This document shows, in pieces, positions 1-8,425 of a DNA stretch of 26,344 nucleotides (its first letter is position 1; the number at the start of each line of letters is the position of its first letter). The stretch is from Stereocaulon alpinum (lineage: Eukaryota; Ascomycota; Lecanoromycetes; Lecanorales; Stereocaulaceae), in NCBI GenBank assembly GCA_018257865.1, contig JAEUBA010000198.1, positions 1-26,344 on the forward strand, written 5' to 3'. The notes under the pieces were generated by a model. It searched no databases, was not told where the DNA came from, and saw nothing but the letters and a program-made list of their open reading frames with translations. The position numbers and the translations under genes are program-made.

Positions 1-582
1 TTCGCTAGTATTATTAATCCTAACTATTACCTACTTCGCTTTCTTAATATCTTCTACCCTAAGTATAGCTAGGTAGATAGTATTTTAGCCCCTTTAGGCT
101 ATATAGGCTATATCCGCCTAGCTATTATTTACCCTTTTAGTTAAGTAGTCTTTATACGTTAGTTAGCTATAGTACTCCTTTATAGTATATCTTTTAGTAG
201 TATTCTCTTATATATACTCTATAATCCTTTCTACTATATTCTAGAAGAAGCCCTATATAGTTTTATTTATATTTACTTATAGTATCCCCTAAACCTTCTC
301 TATAAACTCTAGTAGCGCCTATTCTATAGCCTTTATATACTATATTCTTTCTTTAATTCTTTCCTTACCTTAAGGGCCTTATAGATCTTTAATAGGTTTC
401 TACTATTATTACTATCGCCTTATTATCGCGTTAGGATACGTTCCTTATCTACCTTTACTACTAATATCTCCCTTCTCTCCTCCCCCCCTATCTTATATTA
501 TTTTACTAGGTTCGTAACCTAGTGTAATCGCTCGTCTAGCCTAATAGGCCTGTTCGCTCGTTATACTCGTTATCGTCGCTAT
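1..582 (-). pseudogene. RIP-degraded ORF, homologous to the ORF start at 26225
   Basis: Read on the minus strand from 582, this stretch begins with ATA where the right-hand copy at 26225 has ATG. Its first 120 bases (463-582) align end to end, inverted, with 26225-26344. The differences I see are transitions, many of them CpA to TpA or TpG to TpA. Beyond the shared part the frame continues leftward with many TAA/TAG codons that read as former CAA/CAG/TGG. The encoded residues are rich in Lys, Glu, Met and Gln and look helical, as in a gag-like or LINE ORF1 protein, but I do not recognise the family. It leaves the window at base 1, so length is unknown. The homology to the right copy is seen directly. 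The gag-like role is a guess. Confidence 0.5.
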
Positions 583-1615
583 CTCGCTATTTCGTCAATT
601 AACTAATATATTAATAGGCTTTATATTATCCTTATAAGAAGTTTAATAGTAGTATTAGTACTAATAATTATATATATTTACTCTTTTCGGATAATTCTTA
701 CCCCTATATAGTAAGTCTACTAATAGTTCTACCTTCTCCTATAATCTTCCTTCCCTATACTAATACTCTTCTATATAAATTATATTAACTAAGTCTACCG
801 CTTTTCCTTTTTAACTATATTATATTAATTCTATATTATTTTAAACCTTTATTATAGCTACTAGTATACCTAATCCTAAGCTACTCTATCCTAAGGTAGA
901 TAAACTTAAGGTAGATAATCCTAAGATAACTAAGCTAGATAATCCTAAGCTAGGTAATACTAAGTTAGTTAATCCTAAGCCCTATAGGAAGAAGTCGTAA
1001 GCTAAGAAGGTAGGTAAGAAAGGTAGAAAGGACCCGCTACTAAACCCTACTACCCTTAATAAACCGCTATAACCCCCTATACCGCTACCTAGCCCGCCCT
1101 AAGGTAGCCTAACTATAGTTAATAAGGAGCTATACCCCCTAACCCTAAATAACGCCACCCCTAAACCTACTATTTAGTAAGGTAAGCGAGGCGGACGTAA
1201 GATATTACTAAGCTAGATAGTAGGGAAGATATTACTAGGAGAGATAGTAGGGAAGAAAATACCTACTATAAAAAGGAGACTAAATAAAGTAGGTATATTA
1301 TATATATAACTAATTCTAAGCTAATATACTACTATAGAGGGCTACGAAAATAGCGGGTAAATATATATTAAGGGTAGTAGTAAGACTCCCCAGCTCGCGC
1401 GTATAAAAGTACCGTTATAAGGCGGGTAGTAGGTATTTCTAGTTATTATTCTAGTAATTATAACTAATTATAATCTAAAGCAGGGGTACTCTATAAGATA
1501 AGATATTACTAAGAGTTAATAGAGCTACTTATCCTAAAACTACTATTTAGTCGGCTAGTTAGGGAGGTTACTTTAGGTATTAAGGGTAAGTAGAGAAAAG
1601 GAAGTATAGGCTCTC
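583..1615. other. RIP-degraded sequence without identified gene
   Basis: AT-rich, CpA/TpG-depleted DNA. From about 840 to 1560 a plus-strand frame is unusually rich in Lys and Pro codons and contains short degenerate repeats of about 12-15 bp around 878-965 (variants of CTAAGCTAGATAATC), encoding a recurring Asn-Pro-Lys motif. A 27-bp direct repeat lies at 1201-1254. This could be the low-complexity part of a transposon ORF. No catalytic motif was recognised. Confidence 0.4.
1201..1254. repeat. 27-bp direct repeat, two copies
   Basis: Copies at 1201-1227 and 1228-1254 both start GATATTACTA and end ATAGTAGGGAA, and differ at a few central bases. The unit is a multiple of three, so it would keep a reading frame. 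Confidence 0.7.
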
Positions 1616-2042
1616 ATCGCGCTTTCCGAAAAGATAATAGAATAACGATTTTAGGGCTGATCGGGCGGCCCGGCGCGTTTCAGCAAATAACATAGAATAC
1701 AAGCTAAAATAGTAGCAATTTAGCAACTCTAGGTTGCTGACAGCAGGTTCAGCAGGGTTAGCAGGGTTAGCAGACCTGCAGTAGCCCCTATAGCAGCCCT
1801 CGAAGCTTATACGACCGTGCGTATAGTGCGTAAACCTTTAGGGTAGATTTACGCACTATACGCACGGTCGTATAAGCTTCGGGGGCTACTATAGGGGCTG
1901 CTGTAGGTCTGCTAACCCTGCTGACCCTGCTGAACCTGCTGTCAGTAACCTAGAGTTGCTGAATTACTACTATTTTAGCTAATTGCGCGGCCCGGCGGCC
2001 CGGTAACTTAGAATTCCACAGCAAAATTTGGGAAAGCGCGAT
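1616..2042. mobile_element. Foldback (MITE-like) element, little RIP
   Basis: A 427-bp near-palindrome. The terminal 12 bases ATCGCGCTTTCC (1616-1627) recur inverted at 2031-2042. The inner arms 1702-1834 and 1848-1980 pair almost perfectly around a 13-base loop (1835-1847), with the innermost 34 bp of each arm identical. Both arms carry a run of CAGCAGG/TTAGCAGG-type units. The outer arms near 1628-1701 and 1981-2030 are less well matched but both hold a GGCGGCCCGG-like GC-rich block. There is no ORF, so it would be non-autonomous. Unlike its surroundings it keeps many CA and TG dinucleotides. No convincing target duplication was found (flanks CTCTC and ACTCC). The superfamily is unknown. 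Confidence 0.8.
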
Positions 2043-2224
2043 ACTCCGGGAGCTCGAAGTAAAGGATTAGGACTAAGCGTTAACGGCGACGAGAAGGAAG
2101 GTATACTAGTATAACCTAAAAATAGATGTTAAGGAGTACTAGGATATAGGTGTCCTAGCTAAGAAAGTATAGAGTTAGGCGATAGCGAGATAGACGGAGT
2201 AATAGGAGGTATATAGAAATACTA

Positions 2225-2590
2225 TCCCTAAATACTTATATACGCCCGCCTAAAAGGAGCTGTTATTTAGAGATAGGTATAACTACTATCTAAAGCTTAG
2301 AAAGGTAGAAAGCTTAATAGCAGTCTAACTCTAAAGTAGTAAGAATAGGTTTAACTACTTCCTATATAAAGCGAAGGTACTAAGGGTCCGTAGTACCTAC
2401 TATAGTTATAGTTAGAGGAAATAGGATATAAAGTATATTCTCCTATATTACCTAAAACTTAGCGATACTTAAAAGGAGCTTATTAAAGAGGTAGAGACTT
2501 ATAATATTAGGACTATACTAACTAAGGTTACTAGTATAAGGGCGGCGGCGAGATAGCTAATTAGGTTAAGATTCCTAATATAATACTAAC
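2225..2590 (+). pseudogene. LINE-type polymerase, C-terminal remnant
   Basis: Reading through the stops on the plus strand gives the order typical of the region after RNase H in fungal non-LTR retrotransposons. First comes a Lys-Val-Glu-Ser segment followed by a Leu-Arg-Ser/Thr-Gly-like stretch. Next is a Phe-Leu-Tyr-Lys-Ala-Lys-Val block, then a degraded Cys-X-Cys...His-Ile-Leu-Leu-His-Cys zinc motif. The Cys and His codons of that motif are now TAT/TAC, as expected for CpA/TpG to TpA. Finally there is an Ala-Ala-Arg-Trp-Leu-like segment at about 2550-2580. The upstream RNase H and reverse transcriptase were not recognised. The foldback element at 1616-2042 lies where they might have been. 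The call rests on motif order only. Confidence 0.55.
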
Positions 2591-3770
2591 TTACTAAGGT
2601 ATAGCTCTCCTAATCTAGACTCCCTATTAAGGTAGAACTAATACTAAAAACCCTAAAGATAAAGAAGCCTAAGTATAAGTTAAAGCTAAAGGTAGCGGAG
2701 CTACCGGAGTATTATAGGGCTTAGTAGGGCGATAGAGATTATAGTTACTAGTATTATAAAGCCTAGTAGTAAGGTTAGATAGGTAGAGTAGAATAATAAG
2801 TAAGCTAATAAGCGAAAGTTTTTAGCTAGAAAAGGCGACTCTAAAAAGGTTTCTTTTATATCTAGAGGGCTTACGGCCCCCCCTAGATTTCCCGATAATA
2901 TAAAAGAACACCCTTATTAGTATATATAGATACTAGAATAGGCGTATAAATAAATCAATTAATTAAGGGTAAGTAGACGTATACGTATAATAGCTATAGA
3001 TAGTAGGTAAGTACGCTAAGCGCTATTTAGGAGGTAGTAGAGGCCTTTATAACTAAGTTCTTTAAGGGTAAGTCTATCGCTTCTAATCTATTTCTCTTAT
3101 TCTAATATATAGCTAGTAAAATAGATACTAACCTATATATAATCTACGTAAAGCGAGTAACCTTATAATTAAAGGACCTATAGCTTTATAAGCGGTTAAC
3201 CTAGCCCTTTAGCTAAGATTATAACTAATACTATCCTAAGCCGCTAAAGCAGATAGTAGGGGGAAAGGGTAAGAGTAAGGGTATAGGTATAGTATAAGGA
3301 GGAGGTAGAGATAGACTAATTATTAATAGAACTTAGGATAGGTTATAGACTAGCTAAGATTCCTACGTCTATCTACTAGTATTTTAATAAGCTTAATAGC
3401 TTCTTATACCTATCTAGCTCTACTACTATAGCCTATCTTTACTACTAGACGTAATATAATTACTCGAAGGATTCTAGTTATTATTCTAGTTATCGCCTTC
3501 TAGTACTAACTATTTCCCTAAAGTCTTATCTTATCTACTACTAGGATATTCTATACTACTAGGATATTCTATACTACTAGGATATCCTACTAATATCCTA
3601 TACCTCTTAGTAATCCTATTCTAACCCGTACTATACTAGTAGTAGTATAGGATCCGAGACCTTCATACTATACTATCCTATAGGATAGTAGAAAGTCTAA
3701 TATCCTATACTATCCTATACCTTTCCGGCTAGTACTATTAATCGACTATCTACTAATAGAAGTAATAACT
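2591..3770. other. RIP-degraded sequence without identified gene
   Basis: Depleted in CpA/TpG. A plus-strand frame around 3050-3360 shows short open stretches rich in Lys and Leu, then a Gly-Lys-rich piece, without a recognisable motif. The 18-bp tandem repeat at 3538-3591 and several short inverted motifs built on CTATACTATCCTATAGGATAG (3660-3720) are the only structures I can point to. Confidence 0.4.
3538..3591. repeat. 18-bp tandem repeat, three copies
   Basis: CTACTAGGATATTCTATA at 3538-3555 and 3556-3573 is exact. The third copy (3574-3591) has a T to C change and a diverged end. Confidence 0.85.
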
Positions 3771-4545
3771 CTAGGCCTATTAAACTATAGATATAGTCGA
3801 TTCTCTCTCTCTTAGTCGTTTACCTCGAATTACTAGAGCCGTAAAGGAGGTCTTATTAGAATATTAAAGGTAGAAACTCTAGGCGTACTAGGATAAGCTA
3901 GCGATTTTTCTAGAAAAAGAATAGAATATCCGCGTTAGTTAGTTAACTATCTATCGATTATTAATAGGCTTAGGGATTAGTTATAAAAAAGAGTAACGAA
4001 TTAAATAGATATAGTTAGATATTATATATTAATTAGCTAAACTTTTTACTTAATATAACTACTAAGAAGTTAGTCTTTATCGATAAATCGATTTTTAAGT
4101 AGTAAATAGATTAACGGGTTATAGTATATACTTCTATTAACTAACTAGTTTAATAGAGTAATAATATAAGAAGAGGAGATATATAAAGTATTCTTATAGT
4201 CTATATAGTAGAAGGATATCTTCTCTATATAGTAACTCGTTATAGATTCTTTAATTAGAAGTAGTTTTTCTTATAGATCTAATACGAGCTTTTACCCTTC
4301 TATAGCCTATACTTTAGCTCTAGAAGTATTATCTATCTAGATAATTCGAACGTATATCTTAACCCCTAAGTACTACGAGCTATTAAAGATAGAGGAGGGG
4401 GATAAGAATATTAGTTATAGGGTTATTTCTTCCTTTAAGAGGCTATATCGATACTCTATATAGCTTTAACTTTTAAGTTAGCGATAAGATATATAATATT
4501 AATAGTTAGGGATAATTAGGGATATATTTAGTCTTATTTCTCGTA
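3771..4545 (+). pseudogene. Tc1/mariner-like DDE transposase, RIP-degraded
   Basis: Reading through stops, the plus strand shows the layout of fungal Tc1/mariner-type (DDE_3) transposases. There is a segment resembling the helix-turn-helix linker (about 3930-4010) and a Lys-Lys-Leu-Val-Phe-Ile-Asp block whose first catalytic Asp codon GAT survives at 4082-4084. The following residue, normally Glu, is AAA (Lys), as TGAA to TAAA would give. A Val-Glu-Gly-Tyr-Leu segment follows. Then comes Ile-Tyr-Leu-Asp-Asn with the second catalytic Asp at 4340-4342 in the same frame. The third acidic motif should lie near 4440-4500, where the frame decays. The element stops at the RIP boundary near 4550. Terminal repeats were not identified. 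Confidence 0.6.
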
Positions 4546-4826
4546 TAAATCAGGTGGTGGCGTAGATATCGCGCAACGCTAAGTATTCGCAACGATAGGT
4601 AGTGAATACGCTAAATCAAGAGCTTTGAAGCTGATCATCCGTAAGGCCGAGTAGCAGGGCAAACGGGCTGCATAGTGACGTTGCGAAATTGGGAGGGGTC
4701 GAAGCAGCAGGTGTTGCTACCCAGCTTCGATATGAGCAGGCTAAAGGCTGATTCGTGATTAATTTACCGACTCAAAAATTCTTTCCATGTTCTGAAATGT
4801 AATGATGCTGCGTTCTCCCTGTTCAT
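4546..4826. other. Edge of the non-RIP island and 3' flank of the kinase gene
   Basis: Composition switches abruptly at about 4550: to the left CA/TG are nearly absent, to the right they are frequent (first CAGGTGG at 4551). The stretch lies downstream of the minus-strand kinase gene and should hold its 3' UTR. I see no ORF and no clear AATAAA signal. A short inverted pair, GGTCGAAGCAGCAGGTGTTG...CAGCTTCGA, lies near 4697-4730. Confidence 0.5.
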
Positions 4827-7740
4827 TCACTTTATACTTCCGACCTTGAGCAGCACCTTTCGCTCAAAAGCCTCTCTTACCTCGGCTGGGCTTGAGCTAC
4901 CGCCAAAATCACCCTTCAGACATGTTGCCACCGCTACTTCATACGCACCGCCCATATATGTCTTCACTTTGGGCACTTCCTTCTCCAATAGGACATCCCG
5001 CATCTCCGTAGGACTACCTCGAATGTCCTGAGTAATCACTTCCAGTGGTAACCATAAGCCCAATTCCAAAAGTACAAGTCCGACGCTGTAGTATTCGTAC
5101 TCCTGGCAGAATCGTTTCCGCCCATCAAGATATTCTGGGTGTTGATACTCGAGCTGTTTGTCAGGTCCCTGGGTGAAGGACGTGTCGAGATTCAACCGAC
5201 TGTAGCTGAAGCCTATGAAATAAGGTTCAATCATGGCTTCTGCGATCGAACTGAATCGATTTGGAAAGAATATAATGTTATATGATGAGATGTTTTTGTG
5301 GAGCCAGCTCGCTTTGTGCATGGTCAGTACCACGTTTAGTAACTTTCGTGCTGTACTAAACAGTTGATCCAAAGAAGGCCGCTGTGTCCTCGACCTTATC
5401 TTCGAAATTATATCTCGTAAACTTATAGGCTTCTCTCTATCTGGGATGGACAAGGAAGGCTGAGGTAGTCGAGGCGGAAAATAGTACACGATACCGAAGG
5501 AATGCTTTACCACGTCGTGGTAATAGCCAGCGGAAGTCAGGATTGGAAAAGCGTGACTTGCAGACGAGACTGCACGAAAGGATGCAATGTCCTGAACACG
5601 CTGTACTAGCTCATCCATACGATGAGCCCAGGATCCGTCATACTCCAACCTTTCGACGAGTATTTGCGCCTCTGAACCATCGACCGCGTGTAATGTGCCA
5701 ATCCTATGCCAATGAAAATCTCGAAGGGGCTTTGTGATTCGTCCCTCGTCAATGAGCATATCTCCTGATGATTTGCTTCTGTCTTCAAGAGCTGAAGCAA
5801 TTTGCTTCATTGTCGCTAGGAGCCCGATGTGTCTGTACGCTATTGAGCTGCTATCTGAATCATTTGCATCTGCTCTTTGGAAAGTAGCTTCCATGATTTT
5901 TAACTCGTTCCTGGCTTCAGTGCTTAAGATGCGGGTTTCCAAGGTGTTTGTCATGCTGTTTTGGACCAGGGATGGTTGCATGTCCCATAATTTATCGACC
6001 ACCCTTTGAAGATGGTAAGAAATCTTGTAGGGCTTCGGACCGCTAAGTTTGAGGGCTACAGAGACTTTGTCAACCTCCTGGCGCAATTTGAAGAGGCAGT
6101 CTCGAATAAGCTGCATGTCCGCAAATTTCTTCGGTCCCCGCGGGCTGTCCGTTTCTAGGACTCGCTCAAGATCTCCAAAGCCATTAGTCTCACCCCATAT
6201 TTGAAACCGTTGATACTCTATATCCATCTCGAGGTCAGACTCGACAAGGAGCCGCTGAAATTCTGCCTTGATGGTACGACAGACTTCGGTCTGGGCAATG
6301 TAAAATAAGCTTAAGGTGATACTTTGAGCCTTTGATCGTGCAGCTGGCTCTTGTTGTAGCAGGTTTTTCACAATTACCAGTAGGCTTCTCTGGGCATTGG
6401 TGATGGCAGGCCGGTCACTCAATCTCGAAAGCCAATGAGTCACTGCCTTACTTGGCTTGTTCCCCTCGTGGAATGACTTACACTCCCAGTAGCCCTCAAG
6501 GGTAATCACTCTTCTTTCAGAGAAATGCTGAACACCGATTGATCCTTCTTGTAGGTAAGTCAATATCTCAGCCAATATGCAACCAAAGGACCACATGTCA
6601 CTTGACCGACCAACATGAAGTTTCCTGAAGTCTTCCTGAATGGAGACGCACTCAGGAGCCCAGTATTCACCCCCTCCGTTCCTGTACATTGATTTGGACC
6701 CTTCATGCTCGTCGCTCAGCCGCGAGAGACCAAAATCCGATAGAATCAACTTGCCGGAGCGATATAGAATATTGTCCGGCTTGAGATCGTAGTGACAGCC
6801 TATTTTACGTATATTGAAGGTGTCCGAGAAGTAGTCATGAACTGTCTCAATGGCTGATGCTAGCTCATACAAAGCTTGAAAGACATCATTGTCTGAGTGG
6901 AATCCGGGAAGTCGATGCTGTTGACCAAAAAAATGCTTTAGATCTCCATCGGCCAGCGGGAAAAGGAAATTGTGGGTTTGTCGGATTGTATACGCAGTCA
7001 GAAGCTGTATGATATTGGGATGCTCCAAGAACCGCAGAAGGGAAAGAATGCGTTCTTCCTTTTGGAAATCTTTCTCGGCGTTTTTCCTAGACTTTATCTG
7101 CTTTCGTACGACTGTGACCTTCAACGCCGTGATGGTGTTAGCAAGAGGAGACAAGGAAGAATTGGAAAAGCCATACCTCGCTTCTTCCTTCTGGCATTAG
7201 GGCTTGATATGATGCACTCAAGAACATTTTATGAACCTCGCCAAAGCCACCTTCCCCCAACGGCTCGCACCCAGTGAAAGGCAGAATTACACTGTCTTGG
7301 AGTTCGCGGTGAGATTGATCCGCACGAAACAGTGGGGCTAGAAACTTCCATTGATGTTTGTAAAATTTTGCGCTTGATTTCCCATCGCGAAGAATCGTTT
7401 CCAGAGAGTCTTGGGAAAGCGGCAATCTCGAATCTAGCTGACTATGGGCAAAATGATCCGTCTCCTTAAAATTCACAATCAAGTCTGGGCGAGAGAATGA
7501 TAGTAGCGTCGCGAAAACTCTCAGTCCATTATCCACGATGATGCGGCTTAGTTCAGCCTGCTGCCAGACCTCTATATCCCCGTTCTCGGACAGAGTATGA
7601 ATGAGGGTGGATACTCTGCTTTCTGTCAAGAGCTGTCGAAGAGCATCTGGGGAAACAAAGGGTTTCTGCTCAAAGTTTTGGATCTCAAGATCTTCGAGCT
7701 CTACTCTAATGTCACTTGGCTGTAGGCTGATTAATGACAT
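4827..7740 (-). CDS. Ser/Thr kinase fused to HeLo-like linker and pseudokinase
   Basis: Two exons, 7740-7177 and 7118-4827, give about 951 residues. Residues 1-155 resemble the helical leader found in front of many fungal kinase domains. Kinase domain 1 has LGEGGFGEV (161-169), a probable beta-3 Lys in VVRK (194), alpha-C Glu (209/210), HYDLKPDN (297-304, Tyr in place of the Arg of HRD), DFG (316-318), APE (342-344) and DMWSFG (362-367), so it is probably active. Residues about 472-640 are helical with a YQRFQIWGETNGF segment resembling HeLo proteins (moderate confidence). A second, kinase-like domain follows (about 646-940): WLHKNISSYNIIFF (793-806) replaces HRD with HKN and IGFS replaces DFG, so it should be catalytically dead. 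The ATG at 7740 has A at -3. A signalling or incompatibility role is inferred. Confidence 0.85.
7119..7176 (-). other. Intron of the kinase gene (58 nt)
   Basis: On the minus strand the donor is GAG|GTATGG, the branch site GCTAAC and the acceptor TTGAAG|GTCACA. No other AG lies between donor and acceptor. Removing 58 nt joins the frames in phase 0 between the Gly-rich loop and the beta-3 lysine. Retention leads to a TAA 12 codons later. The next AG (CACAG) would give an immediate frame error, which supports this acceptor. Confidence 0.8.
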
Positions 7741-7903
7741 CGTAGAATCCTGGAACTGAGTGGTGCAGGATGATGATGAAAAGCTGACCAGGCTACCAGT
7801 ATGCTCGGTCTCGAAAAATTGGACTGCACTGGGGTGGAATCTTGGAGTTGATTCGGATCATTCTTTGCTAACCCCGACATATGCTTACATAGTGGGCCAG
7901 AAT

Positions 7904-8215
7904 TTACCTGGTCCCGTCGAGTGAAGGAATTGATGTACAACAGGGTTTGTGATTAAGAATTTCGAAGTCATCAATACTTAGCCAGCCGCAATAGCTAGTC
8001 CCCAAGTAGCTAGGTAATTGTGAGAAGAATGCCCGGTTGCCTGATATCAAAAGATGTAATTTGGTCTCTGAGACGGGCCCTACTTTAGTGAATACGTACT
8101 GAAAAAGGATCGAGATGGACTCTGACAAATTCATCTCGATGGTGCCGCGGCACCAGGCCAATGAGTATTCTGCAAGCAACTGAGCCCCTAAGTCAAAGTC
8201 AAGATTCTCCTCCAT
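7904..8215 (-). CDS. Small ORF or candidate 5' exon of the kinase gene
   Basis: A 103-codon ORF opens at an ATG (8215) with G at -3 and ends in TAA directly after ACCAG|GTAAAT, a good fungal intron donor at 7908/7907. Three downstream AGs (intron ends near 7841, 7829 and 7784) would splice it in frame onto the kinase ORF through an open stretch. That would add roughly 120-145 residues before the Met at 7740. The predicted residues (acidic start, then Leu/Phe-rich) match no family I know. It may be a true first exon, an upstream ORF or chance. An RNA read across the junction would decide. Confidence 0.35.
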   Translation of the reverse strand: MEENLDFDLGAQLLAEYSLAWCRGTIEMNLSESISILFQYVFTKVGPVSETKLHLLISGNRAFFSQLPSYLGTSYCGWLSIDDFEILNHKPCCTSIPSLDGTR

Positions 8216-8425
8216 ACCTACCGAAACCCCCCACCCTCCCCAACTACCTCTCCCACGCCAGCCAACGCATAAAACGCATCAAGCCATCACATCCTATTCT
8301 AGGCCCTCCGTCTCCTCTCCGGCCATACATCTATATATTGCTCCTCACAATTTTATGCATTGTTACATGTGATTCCCACTCCGCCCTATATCTCTATATC
8401 CTGCTTGTAATTGTCGACTTTCTCT
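8216..8425 (-). promoter_or_regulatory. Intergenic spacer, putative kinase promoter
   Basis: About 210 bp between the stop of the upstream TPR gene (8426) and the 8215 ATG. On the minus strand there is a TATATAG (around 8330) and a G-rich tract next to the ATG. It must also hold the 3' end of the TPR gene. No transcription-factor site can be assigned from sequence alone. Confidence 0.35.

Noticed and set aside
490..520. tRNA T-arm-like GGTTCGTAACC
   Set aside because: No other tRNA arms can be built around it, and the right-hand copy shows it is inside an ORF.
878..965. CRISPR-like array
   Set aside because: The repeats are short, degenerate and without regular spacers, in a eukaryotic RIP-mutated context.
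1611..2047. Target-site duplication for the foldback element
   Set aside because: Flanks CTCTC and ACTCC share only a shifted CTC. A TA duplication would need a T to C change that RIP does not make.
1..4550. Ordinary AT-rich or centromeric DNA
   Set aside because: The loss is specific to CA/TG with CG retained, and recognisable transposon genes are present, which points to RIP.
7119..7154. Start of the kinase exon at a TTG (7154) giving a protein with ALK as the beta-3 motif
   Set aside because: There is no ATG, and the upstream frame carries the Gly-rich loop. A 58-nt intron with good donor and branch site joins the two in frame. ALK falls inside the intron and VVRK supplies the lysine.
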